From positions 558,001-622,000 of the forward strand of contig NZ_JAXIVS010000003.1 of assembly GCF_034259325.1 (NCBI RefSeq): a DNA stretch of 64,000 nucleotides, written 5' to 3'. Made by a program: the position numbers and the translations under genes. This document shows positions 49,998 through 58,771 of this stretch, piece after piece. Origin of the DNA: Hyalangium ruber (GTDB lineage: Bacteria; Myxococcota; Myxococcia; Myxococcales; Myxococcaceae). Numbering within the stretch: the first letter of the stretch is position 1; each line of letters starts with the position of its first letter. The notes beneath the pieces were generated by a model. That model did no database searches. It saw only the letters and a list, made by a program, of their open reading frames with translations, and was not told the DNA's origin.

Positions 49998-51622
49998 GCG
50001 CGGAGTCCAAGCCGAGGGCCACGCCGCGCGCGGTGTGGGCGGTGCTGGTGGCGCTGTACGTGCTGGCGTTTCCGTACCACCCGGGGCTGCGCTCGCCCAA
50101 CGAGCTGTGCCGGCTGTGGCAGACGCGGGCGCTGGTGGAGTACGGGACGCTCGACATCAACCAGGCGCTGCAGGACTACGGCTACGTGGGAGACCTGTCG
50201 GTGAAGGACGGCAGGTACTACCCGTCCAAGGCGCCGCTGCTGTCCTTCGCGGCGGTGCCGGTGTACGCGGCGCTACGGGTGGTGGGCGGAGGCTTCCGGT
50301 ACGCGGTGCCGGAGGTGCCGCTGGTGTTCTTCAGCCGGCTGCTGCTCACGGTGCTGCCCACGCTGGTGATGCTGTGGGGCGTGCGCCGCTTCCTGCGCGC
50401 GTACGTGTCGGAGGCGGTGGCGGACGCGGTGACGGTGACGTACGGGCTGGGCTCGCTGGCGTACAGCTACTCGCTGCTCTTCATGAGCCACCAGACGACA
50501 GCGGTGCTGCTCTTCGGGAGCTTCTACGCGCTGTGGCGGTGCGCGAGGGGCGAGTGGCGGGAGCGCGGCTACGTGGTGGCGGGGGCGTACGCGGGGGCCA
50601 CGGTGGCGGCCGAGTACACGGGCGCGATGGCGGTGCTGGGGCTGGTGCTGTACGCGGTGCTGACGCTGCTGTGGCGACAGGAGCCGATGCGCGCGCGACT
50701 CGTCCGGCTGGGGCGCGCGGCGGGACTGGCCACGGTGGGGGCGCTGCCCTTTGTCGTCGGGCTGATGCTCTACCACCAGGCGGCGTTCGGACACCCGCTG
50801 GAGAGCGGCTACAAGTACCTCAACGACGCGGCGTACCAGCCGTGGCACCTGGGCGGCTTCCTGGGCATCCGGTATCCGGATCCGCGCGCGTTCGTCCTCT
50901 CGTACTTCTCGCCGCTGCGAGGGCTCTTCACGCTGTCGCCGTTCCTGCTGCTAGCGCTGCCGGGGTTGGTGCTGCTGCGAAGGCAGGGCCGGGCATCGGC
51001 GGAGTTCCGAACGCTCTTCTGGCTCTCGGTGGTGGTGCTGGCGGGGTACACGTACTTCACCTCGTCCTTCTCCTATGAGTCGTGGGGATGGACGACGGGC
51101 CCCCGGCACCTGACGGGGCTGGTGCCCTTCCTGCTACTGCCGGCGGGGCTGGTACTGGAGCGGCTCCGGGCCGGGGGCGCGCGGTGGCTGCTGGGCGCGG
51201 CGGCGGCGGCGTGTACGGCGTCCATCGTCATCACCGGCACGGCTACCTTCATCAACTACGTGCCCGACGACGTCTCCACCGCCTTCTTCGGGCTGGCGGT
51301 GCCACTGTTGAAGGCGGGCTACCTGCCGCCCACGGTGCTGAACTTCTGGGGCATGACGCAGCCGCTGGCGGGACTGCCACTGCTGCTGGGGCTGCTAGGG
51401 GTGGCGAGCTGGGTCTTCGTGCGACTGGGCGCGAGCCAGAGCTACAAGCCCTCGCTGGACACGCTGCTGGGAGGGGTGGCGGCGTGCGCGCTGCTCTTTG
51501 GCGCTCAGGGGCTGACCCCGAAGCACCCCGCGCAGGACCATGGCGCGGTGCGCCATCTCCAGTCCGTGTGGCTCACGCCTCCGCACCGGCCCCTGTCCTT
51601 CTGGCCGGACCCGCGCGGCTGA
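49994..51622 (+). CDS. GT-C-like integral membrane protein (glycosyltransferase 39/PMT-like)
   Basis: 542 residues from a GTG at 49994 overlapping the previous stop. Twelve or more membrane segments. The first outside loop, FPYHPGLRSPNELCRLWQTR, carries the acidic residue expected of GT-C enzymes, which use polyprenyl-phosphate sugars; a second loop has YPSKAPLLSFAAVPVYAALR. A further loop includes YKYLNDAAYQPW and FTSSFSYESWGWTTGPRHL. It probably adds a sugar to the polymer or to a protein on the periplasmic side. It ends the polysaccharide locus as seen here. Confidence 0.78.
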   Translation: MSAESKPRATPRAVWAVLVALYVLAFPYHPGLRSPNELCRLWQTRALVEYGTLDINQALQDYGYVGDLSVKDGRYYPSKAPLLSFAAVPVYAALRVVGGGFRYAVPEVPLVFFSRLLLTVLPTLVMLWGVRRFLRAYVSEAVADAVTVTYGLGSLAYSYSLLFMSHQTTAVLLFGSFYALWRCARGEWRERGYVVAGAYAGATVAAEYTGAMAVLGLVLYAVLTLLWRQEPMRARLVRLGRAAGLATVGALPFVVGLMLYHQAAFGHPLESGYKYLNDAAYQPWHLGGFLGIRYPDPRAFVLSYFSPLRGLFTLSPFLLLALPGLVLLRRQGRASAEFRTLFWLSVVVLAGYTYFTSSFSYESWGWTTGPRHLTGLVPFLLLPAGLVLERLRAGGARWLLGAAAAACTASIVITGTATFINYVPDDVSTAFFGLAVPLLKAGYLPPTVLNFWGMTQPLAGLPLLLGLLGVASWVFVRLGASQSYKPSLDTLLGGVAACALLFGAQGLTPKHPAQDHGAVRHLQSVWLTPPHRPLSFWPDPRG

Positions 51623-51743
51623 CGCCGTTGAAACAGATGTCTCGTATCGGGAGGCGCGTCCCCGCGCCCCCATCAATAAGGCAGACCCGAACCTCGGCTT
51701 TGGCGGATACTCAGGCCCCAACAGACCGACAGAGAGAGCGCCC

Positions 51744-53081
51744 ATGGGATCCCCCCTCGAACCGAACGATCGTGAGCTGGCCGCCTATTGGATGCCGTTC
51801 ACGCACAACCGCTACTTCAAGCAGCACCACGCCCGCCGCATGCTCGCCAAGGCGGAGGGCGCGTACTACTGGACCACGGAGGGCGACAAGCTCTTCGACG
51901 CGCTCTCGGGCCTGTGGTGCAGTGGCCTGGGCCACCGCCACCCGAAGATCGTCGAAGCGGTGAAGCAGCAGCTCGACTCGGTGGACTACAGCCCCGCCTT
52001 CCAGATGGGCTACGGCCCCACCTTCAAGCTGGCCGAGCGCATCATCGGCATGTCACCTGCGGGCATGGGCCAGGTGTTCTTCGTCAACTCGGGCTCCGAG
52101 GCGGTGGACACGTCGATGAAGATGGCGCTGGCCTACCACCGGGTGAAGGGCGAGGCCCACCGCACCCGCTTCATCGGCCGCGAGAAGGGCTACCACGGCG
52201 TGGGCTTCGGCGGCATCTCCGTGGGCGGCATGGTGGCCAACCGGAAGATGTACGCGTCGGCCATGCTGACCGGCGTCGACCACCTGCCCCACACGCACAG
52301 CCTCAAGGACATGGCCTTCAGCCGAGGCGAGCCCACCTGGGGCGCGCACCTGGCCAATGACCTGGAGCGGCTGATCGCCCTCCATGACGCCTCGACCATC
52401 GCGGCCGTCATCGTCGAGCCGATGCAGGGCTCGGCCGGCGTGATTGTCCCGCCCAAGGGCTACCTGCAGCGCCTGCGGGAGATCTGCACCAAGCACGGCA
52501 TCCTGCTCATCTTCGACGAGGTCATCTGCGGCTTCGGCCGCATGGGAGCCAACTTCGGCGCCCACCACTTCGGCGTGGTGCCGGACATGATCACCTTCGC
52601 CAAGGGCGTCAACAACGGCACGGTGCCCATGGGCGGCGTCATCGTCCGCAAGGACCTCTACGAGGCCTTCATGACGGGCCCGGACCACGCGGTGGAGTTC
52701 TTCCACGGCTACACCTACTCGGGTCACCCGCTGGCGGTGGCCGCCGCGCACGCCACGCTGGATGTGCTGGCCACCGAGGGCATCAACGAGCGCGTGAAGT
52801 CGCTGGTGCCGGTGCTGGAGGAGGCGGTTCACGCCCTCAAGGGCGAGCCCAACGTCATCGACATCCGCAACTGCCAGCTGGCCGCCGCGGTGGAGCTCAC
52901 GCCCATCGAGGGCAAGCCCGGCCTGCGCGCGGTGCGGGTGTTCGAGGAGGCGCTCAAGCGCGGGGTGCTCTTCCGCTTCACCGGCGACATCCTCGCCATG
53001 GGGCCGCCCTTCACCTCCACGCCGGAGGAGCTGGGCCGCATGGCCGAGGTGCTGCGCGAGTCGATTCGTGCTGCAGGCTAG
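51744..53081 (+). CDS. Class III aminotransferase (omega-amino acid--pyruvate type)
   Basis: 445 residues from the ATG at 51744. PLP enzyme of fold type I: FVNSGSEAVDTSMKMALAYH (phosphate-binding), YHGVGFGGISVGGMV, LLIFDEVICGFGRMG with the Asp that pairs with the pyridine nitrogen, and ITFAKGVNNG with the PLP lysine K287. The N-terminal YWMPFTHNRYFK is characteristic of omega-amino acid (beta-alanine) aminotransferases. It should move an amino group from an omega-amino acid to pyruvate. It lies 121 bp after the polysaccharide locus and looks like housekeeping metabolism. Confidence 0.92.
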   Translation: MGSPLEPNDRELAAYWMPFTHNRYFKQHHARRMLAKAEGAYYWTTEGDKLFDALSGLWCSGLGHRHPKIVEAVKQQLDSVDYSPAFQMGYGPTFKLAERIIGMSPAGMGQVFFVNSGSEAVDTSMKMALAYHRVKGEAHRTRFIGREKGYHGVGFGGISVGGMVANRKMYASAMLTGVDHLPHTHSLKDMAFSRGEPTWGAHLANDLERLIALHDASTIAAVIVEPMQGSAGVIVPPKGYLQRLREICTKHGILLIFDEVICGFGRMGANFGAHHFGVVPDMITFAKGVNNGTVPMGGVIVRKDLYEAFMTGPDHAVEFFHGYTYSGHPLAVAAAHATLDVLATEGINERVKSLVPVLEEAVHALKGEPNVIDIRNCQLAAAVELTPIEGKPGLRAVRVFEEALKRGVLFRFTGDILAMGPPFTSTPEELGRMAEVLRESIRAAG

Positions 53082-53083
53082 TT

Positions 53084-53115
53084 TTACAGCTTATTCCTGT
53101 AACACAGGCTTGACT
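53084..53115 (+). promoter_or_regulatory. Small inverted repeat and possible -35 before the lipoprotein gene
   Basis: TTACAG-(7)-CTGTAA (53084-53102) is followed by TTGACT (53110-53115) in the 93-bp gap. The repeat may be an operator or terminator; no clear -10 is seen. Confidence 0.3.
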
Positions 53116-53174
53116 TGATTGCCCTTGGGGGCTGTGACAGAGCCGGACTCTTCCTCAGCTCCCGAGGCAGTCAC

Positions 53175-54434
53175 ATGCGTCGCCACCTGAAATCCCTCTG
53201 GCTCGTGCCCGCGCTGCTGGCGAGCGCCTGCGGCCCCACCGACCTTCCGGTCAACGAGGAGCAGGCCTCCCTGGACGTCACCACCCAGGAGGTGCTCTAC
53301 GCGCCGCCTCCGCCGGCCAGCGGCAACATCCTCGACAGCACCACGTACATGGGCGCGGTCGCGGTTCCGGGCGCGGTGCAAACGCGCTTCACGACCAACC
53401 CCCAGTACTTCTCCTTCAACTTCCAGGTGCGTGCGGGCGCGCAGGTCAAGCTCGAGGTGACGCACCTGGGCAGCAGCATGGGGCTGGACACGGGCCTCTT
53501 CGTCTACGGCCCCAAGGGCTCCGATGGCCGCTACAGCAGCGCGATCCTCGCCCTGGACGATGACGACGGCTATGGGCAGCTCAGCAAGATCGACTCCGTC
53601 ACCCTGGCCACGCAGGGCGACTACCTGGCGGTGGTGAGCGCGGGCGCTGGCTCGGGCAAGCAGTTCCGCCTGCAGCTCAGCTGTCTCAGCGGCAACTGCG
53701 CCCCGGTATTGGATCCATCGTTGTATGACGCGTGCGAGCTCAACGTCGCCACCCGCATCGAGATCTGCGTCCAGGCGCGCGTGGAGGAAGTGGATCCGGT
53801 GCTCGGCCGGCGCATGACGGCGCAGGAGGCGTATGACGCCTGCACGGGCTCGGACGACGCGCACGCCAACTATCTGTACGTGTGCAACGGTGGCAGCGAG
53901 CAGCCGGAGTTCTGCGCGGGCGGCGAGCCGACCTACACCGAGCTGATGTGGCCGGTGTGCAAGGACTTCTACAAGCACTACTACGGCCTCTACACGCTGA
54001 CGCTCGCGCCCGAGCCGATCAGCGCCAACCTCCAGTCCAAGGTGAGCGCGGGCAACGCCTGGTGCCAGACGCAGAACTGGTCCACCTGCCATGGTGCGCT
54101 GGAGTCCTACAGCTTCCCGTGGAGCACGACGGCGACGCCGTGGCTCCAGCGAGCGGCGGAGGCGGTGGCCAACGAGCGTGGCGGTATTCCCTACTGGGGT
54201 GAGGAGGTGCTCACCTACGCGCAGTTCGTGGCGCAGGCGAACCCGAACTTCCAGCTCGACCCGGCGCTGCTCAACGACGTGGGCAACGGCACCGAGGCGG
54301 TGCAGGTACACCACTATTACGACCAGGCCATGACGGCACCGGACTACTGCGAGTGGTTCGACACCTACGTGCTGCTCTTCCCCGAGTCGCACAAGGTCGC
54401 GGTGTTCGACTACGTCTACGGCCGCGACTGCTAA
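53175..54434 (+). CDS. Secreted lipoprotein, pre-peptidase-C-like N-terminal domain
   Basis: 419 residues from the ATG at 53175. The signal peptide ends in LLASAC (Cys19), then Gly, which in general favours outer-membrane sorting. Residues ~45-180 are beta-rich with GAVQTRFTTNPQYFSFNFQV and GDYLAVVSAGAGSGKQFRLQ, resembling a PPC-type bacterial domain. The C-terminal ~230 residues have many cysteines (about ten) in a helical, aromatic-rich domain (WPVCKDFYKHYYGLYTLTL). I do not recognise that part. Likely a cell-surface protein of the secreted-lipoprotein repertoire of myxobacteria. Confidence 0.8.
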   Translation: MRRHLKSLWLVPALLASACGPTDLPVNEEQASLDVTTQEVLYAPPPPASGNILDSTTYMGAVAVPGAVQTRFTTNPQYFSFNFQVRAGAQVKLEVTHLGSSMGLDTGLFVYGPKGSDGRYSSAILALDDDDGYGQLSKIDSVTLATQGDYLAVVSAGAGSGKQFRLQLSCLSGNCAPVLDPSLYDACELNVATRIEICVQARVEEVDPVLGRRMTAQEAYDACTGSDDAHANYLYVCNGGSEQPEFCAGGEPTYTELMWPVCKDFYKHYYGLYTLTLAPEPISANLQSKVSAGNAWCQTQNWSTCHGALESYSFPWSTTATPWLQRAAEAVANERGGIPYWGEEVLTYAQFVAQANPNFQLDPALLNDVGNGTEAVQVHHYYDQAMTAPDYCEWFDTYVLLFPESHKVAVFDYVYGRDC

Positions 54435-54601
54435 CGCGGTCGGACCCGCGACCTGCGTCCCCAGAGCGTGCCCCCATACCTTCTCCCCAGCGTCACTCGG
54501 GAATCAAAGCCCGTGTCGGCCGGGGTATGTTCCCCTCGGAGAGAACTTCTGGCGCGCCCGTTCGTTACCTCGCGACGCCTTACCTCTCACGGGGGCAACT
54601 C

Positions 54602-57600
54602 ATGCTCACATACCTCGCGCCACGTGCCGTCGTGGCCGTCTTCGCCGTGGGGCTGGCCGTGCCAGTCTCCTTCCATCAACAAGTCCTGGGCGCACGCGCG
54701 GACACGAACTCCCTGGGCGGCGAAAACCGCTACCTGACCTTCGTCAGCACCGACAAACCGCTCTATCGCCCAGGCGAGCAGGTGATGGCCCGAGGCCTGG
54801 TGCTCGAGAGCTACAGCCGCAAGCCCTACCCGGGCGGGCTCCAGGCGCAGGTCGAGATTCGCGGCCCCAAGGGCGACGTGGTCACCACGGCGATGGTGAA
54901 CATCCAGGAAGCGGTCTGGGGCTACTCGTGGGCCATCCCCCAGGAGCTGGCGGGAGGTGAGTACACGCTCAGGGCCTTCTACCCCTGGACAGGGGAAACC
55001 CCCGCCGAGCGGAAGTTCGACGTGCGGGCCTACCGCGCGCCCCGCCTCAAGTCGCAGATCGAGTTTCTCCGTGACGGCTACGGCCCAGGCGACACGGTCA
55101 CCGCGACACTCGACGTGAAGCGTGCCGAGGGCGGAATCCCCGCAGGTGCGAAGGTGACCGCCACCGCCGTGGTCGATGGCGCCACCGCGGCGCAGGTCTC
55201 GGGCACGGTCGACGAGAAGGGCCTGTGTACCGTCAGCTTCAAGCTCCCGACGCGCATCGAGCGCGGCGAGGGCTCGCTCGCCTTCGCCATCGAGGACGGT
55301 GGCGTCGTCGAGACCGCGGCCAAGACCCTCCCCATCCTGTTGCAGACGCTGGACCTCGCCTTCTACCCCGAGGGTGGAGACCTGGTCGCGGGGCTCTCCT
55401 CGCGCGTCTACTTCGAGGCCAAGACGCCCGCGCAAAAGCCCGCGGACCTGATGGGCGCCATCATCGACCAAGCCACCGGCCAGACGGTGGCGACCGTGCG
55501 CTCCGAGCACGAGGGCCGTGGCCGCTTCGAGCTGACCCCCAAGGCCGGCGCGAAGTACGCGCTGCGCATCGACCAGCCCTCGGGCATCCAGAAGACCTTC
55601 CCTCTGCCCGAGGTGAAGGCCAAGGGCGCCACCCTCCGCACGGGTGACGAGGTGGTGGCCGCCGGCAAGCCGGTCACGCTCTCCGTCGCCCTCTCCGGTG
55701 TGAGCAAGGCCAAGTTGACGCTGAGCAAACGCGAGGTGGAGGTCGCCTCGGCCCAGGTGGGCGCGAACCAGACGGTGACCCTCGACGCGAAGGATGCCGA
55801 TGGAGTGCTCGTCGCCACGGTGTGGGACCACGATGGCCGCCCGCTCGCCGAGCGGCTCGTGTTCCGCCAGCCGGCGAAGGCCCTGCAGGTCGAGGTGCGC
55901 GCGGACAAGGAGAGCTACGTCCCGGGCGACACGGTGCAGCTCACCGCTCGGACGACGCGAGATGGCAAGCCGGTCTCGGCGGTGGTGATGCTCACCGTCA
56001 CGGACGACGCCGTGCTCGAGCTCATCGAGAAGCGCGACCAGGCGCCGCAGCTCCCGGTGATGGTGCTGCTGGAGCCCGAGGTGAAGGAGCTCGCCGACGC
56101 GCACGTGTACCTCGATGAGAAGAACCCCAAGGCGCCGCAAGCGCTCGACCTGCTGCTGGGCACGCAGGGCTGGCGGCGGTTCGCGCTCGCCGACGCGGTG
56201 AACTTCGTCTCCCTGCATGGGGACCTGGCCCGACGCGCCCTCGCGGTCCGCGTGCCCCGCCTCCAGCGCCCCGTGGACGACTTCGAGGACGTCCTGGGCG
56301 GGGCACTCGTGGAGGAGGTGGCCAAGGGAGGGCCGCCGCCCAAGCCGATGAAGGCACCTCCTCGCGGAGGCGCGCCCGTTCCAGCCGCCGCGCCCGTGGC
56401 CGCCGCGCCCCCGCCGCAGCCCGCGCCGCCGGCACCTGCCCCCGTGCAGGTCGCTCCTCAGCAGGACATCGCGGGCAAGGTGGCCGCGGCCAAGCCGAAG
56501 CCTGCCCCCAACCAGGACATGGTCGCCGCGGAGCGCAAGGCGGAGCGGGCCAAGCGAGACATGGCCCTCTTCGCCGATGAGCGGGAGATGGCTCCGGAGC
56601 CCCCGTACGAGCCGCATCCCGTCGTCTACTTCCGCGAGTACGCGCACACGGTCCGGCCGGGCCGCAAGGCGGGTGATCGCCTCGACTTCTCCGAGACGCT
56701 CTACTGGAACGCGGGCGTGCGCACCAACGCCAAGACGGGCGAGGCCAAGGTCTCCTTCGGCCTGAACGACTCGGTCACCACCTTCAAGGCCTTCGCCGGA
56801 GCGGTGGGCGCGGATGGCGCGCTCGGCTCGGCGGTGGCGACCCTCGAGTCGGTGCAGCCGTTCTACGTCGAGCCCAAGATTCCCCTCGAGGTCACCTCGG
56901 GCGATGTCATCCAGCTCCCGGTGGCGCTGGTGAACGGCACGGCCTCGGCGCTCAAGGGCGCGGGGGTGAAGATCGACCTGAAGGGTGACGTGCGCGTCGC
57001 TTCCCTGGGCGCGGTGGACCTGGCCGCCAAGGAGCGCGCCCGCCGGCTCGTCGAGCTGAAGATCGGCCAGGAGTCGAAGCCGGTCGACCTGAAGCTCGCG
57101 GCGACCGCGGGCAACTATTCGGACACCGTCACCCGCACGCTGACCATCAAGCCCAACGGCTTCCCCATCCGCGCCTCGTTCGGCGGGCTCGTCTCGGCCC
57201 AGAAGCCGGCGGTGCATACGGTGACGCTGCCGGCCAACCTGGTGCGCGGCAGCGTGAAGACCTCGGTCATCGTGTACCCGAGCCCGCTGGCCAACATGAC
57301 CCAGTCGCTGGCCCGGCTCATCCAGGACCCGTACGGCTGCTTCGAGCAGACCAGCTCGACGACGTACCCGATGACGATGGCCCAGCAGTACTTCCAGACG
57401 CACAGCGGCGTGGACCCCAAGCTGGTGGCCACCGCGCGAGAGAAGCTGGAGGCCGGCTACAAGCGGCTGATCGGCTTCGAGACGCCGGAGAAGGGCTACG
57501 AGTGGTTCGGCGAGAAGCCCGGCCACGAGGCACTCACGGCGTTCGGCCTTCTGCACTTCGCCGACATGAAGGAGGTGCGCGAGGTGGACGCGGCGATGCT

Positions 57601-58768
57601 GGCGCGCACCCGCACGTGGCTCCTGCAGCAGCGCGATGGCAAGGGCGGCTTCGAGCGCAAGCGCCGCGCGCTGCACGAGTGGGTCGAGGACCGTGACACC
57701 TCGAACGCCTACATCACCTGGGCGCTGCTGGAGAGCGCGGACCGCCCGGTCGAGGTGGCGCGCGAGATGGCCAAGGAGATCGCCTCCGTGAAGCAGTCGG
57801 CGCTCAAGAGCCAGAACAGCTACGTGCTGGCGCTCGCCGCCAACGTGCTGGCGCTGGCGGGCGAGGGCGCCGAGGCCCGGAAGCTGATGGAGCGGCTCGC
57901 CGCGAAGCAGGGCAAGGAGGGCGTGGTGGACGGCGGCACGCAGTCCATCGTCGGCAGCTCGGGCGAGACGCTTCAAATCGAGACCACCTCGCTGGCGGTG
58001 CTGGCGTGGCTCAAGGAGCCCGCCCACGCGGGCAACGTGGAGCGCTCGATGAAGTTCCTGGCCAACTCGTGCGAGGGCGGCCGCTACGGCTCGACGCAGA
58101 GCACGGTGCTCGCGCTGCGCGCCATCGTCTCCTACGACAAGGCGCGGGCGGCCAAGCGGGCCCCGGGCGCGGTGCGCGTCTACGTCAACGGCCAGCCGGT
58201 GGGCAGCGCGGTGAAGTACGCGGCGTCCTCCCAGGAGGCCATTGTCCTGCCTGACGTGTCCGAGCTGCTCGCCCCGGGCGAGCGGAAGATCGAGCTGCGC
58301 ATGGAGGGCGGCACCGAGCTGCCCTACTCCATCGAGGTCGTCTACAACGCGCTGATCCCCGACAGCTCCAAGGAGACGAAGGTCGCGCTGGAGGTGGCGC
58401 TGGCGAAGACGGCGCTCACCGAGGGCGAGCCGACCGAGGCGCGCGTGTTCGTGTCCAACAAGACCGACGAGAAGCTGCCCACGGCGGTGGCCATCTTCGG
58501 CGTGCCGGGCGGGCTCGAGGTTCGCCACGACCAGCTCAAGGAGCTGGTGAAGAAGAAGACGGTGGACGCCTACGAAGTCATCGGCCGCGACGTGGTCCTC
58601 TACTGGCGCGGAATGGAGCCGCGCAAGCGCATCGACGTGCCGCTGTCGCTCATCGCCGCCGTGCCCGGCACGTACACCGGGCCCGCCAGCCGCGCGTACC
58701 TGTACTACTCCGACGAGCACAAGACGTGGCTCGACGGCGTGAAGGTGTCCATCGCGCCGAAGCGGTAG
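54602..58768 (+). CDS. Bacterial alpha-2-macroglobulin with CFEQ thioester motif
   Basis: 1388 residues from the ATG at 54602. A signal peptide (about 1-32) lacks a lipobox, unlike YfaS-type relatives. MG domains begin with NRYLTFVSTDKPLYRPGEQV (MG1-like). The bait region may be the Pro/Ala-rich stretch at about 577-640 (encoded near 56330-56520). The thioester is intact: YGCFEQTSS (C913, Q916). The later helical TED domain includes WLLQQRDGKGGFE and TSNAYITWALLES. These proteins trap proteases in the periplasm. No penicillin-binding protein 1C gene, the common partner, is adjacent. Confidence 0.92.
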   Translation: MLTYLAPRAVVAVFAVGLAVPVSFHQQVLGARADTNSLGGENRYLTFVSTDKPLYRPGEQVMARGLVLESYSRKPYPGGLQAQVEIRGPKGDVVTTAMVNIQEAVWGYSWAIPQELAGGEYTLRAFYPWTGETPAERKFDVRAYRAPRLKSQIEFLRDGYGPGDTVTATLDVKRAEGGIPAGAKVTATAVVDGATAAQVSGTVDEKGLCTVSFKLPTRIERGEGSLAFAIEDGGVVETAAKTLPILLQTLDLAFYPEGGDLVAGLSSRVYFEAKTPAQKPADLMGAIIDQATGQTVATVRSEHEGRGRFELTPKAGAKYALRIDQPSGIQKTFPLPEVKAKGATLRTGDEVVAAGKPVTLSVALSGVSKAKLTLSKREVEVASAQVGANQTVTLDAKDADGVLVATVWDHDGRPLAERLVFRQPAKALQVEVRADKESYVPGDTVQLTARTTRDGKPVSAVVMLTVTDDAVLELIEKRDQAPQLPVMVLLEPEVKELADAHVYLDEKNPKAPQALDLLLGTQGWRRFALADAVNFVSLHGDLARRALAVRVPRLQRPVDDFEDVLGGALVEEVAKGGPPPKPMKAPPRGGAPVPAAAPVAAAPPPQPAPPAPAPVQVAPQQDIAGKVAAAKPKPAPNQDMVAAERKAERAKRDMALFADEREMAPEPPYEPHPVVYFREYAHTVRPGRKAGDRLDFSETLYWNAGVRTNAKTGEAKVSFGLNDSVTTFKAFAGAVGADGALGSAVATLESVQPFYVEPKIPLEVTSGDVIQLPVALVNGTASALKGAGVKIDLKGDVRVASLGAVDLAAKERARRLVELKIGQESKPVDLKLAATAGNYSDTVTRTLTIKPNGFPIRASFGGLVSAQKPAVHTVTLPANLVRGSVKTSVIVYPSPLANMTQSLARLIQDPYGCFEQTSSTTYPMTMAQQYFQTHSGVDPKLVATAREKLEAGYKRLIGFETPEKGYEWFGEKPGHEALTAFGLLHFADMKEVREVDAAMLARTRTWLLQQRDGKGGFERKRRALHEWVEDRDTSNAYITWALLESADRPVEVAREMAKEIASVKQSALKSQNSYVLALAANVLALAGEGAEARKLMERLAAKQGKEGVVDGGTQSIVGSSGETLQIETTSLAVLAWLKEPAHAGNVERSMKFLANSCEGGRYGSTQSTVLALRAIVSYDKARAAKRAPGAVRVYVNGQPVGSAVKYAASSQEAIVLPDVSELLAPGERKIELRMEGGTELPYSIEVVYNALIPDSSKETKVALEVALAKTALTEGEPTEARVFVSNKTDEKLPTAVAIFGVPGGLEVRHDQLKELVKKKTVDAYEVIGRDVVLYWRGMEPRKRIDVPLSLIAAVPGTYTGPASRAYLYYSDEHKTWLDGVKVSIAPKR

Positions 58769-58771
58769 GGC

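Noticed and set aside
54587-58720. 1377-codon minus-strand open frame opposite the alpha-2-macroglobulin gene
   Set aside because: Codon-mirror artefact in GC-rich DNA; Arg/His/Leu/Gly-rich, no domain, no ribosome-binding site, and it spans the intact thioester gene exactly.
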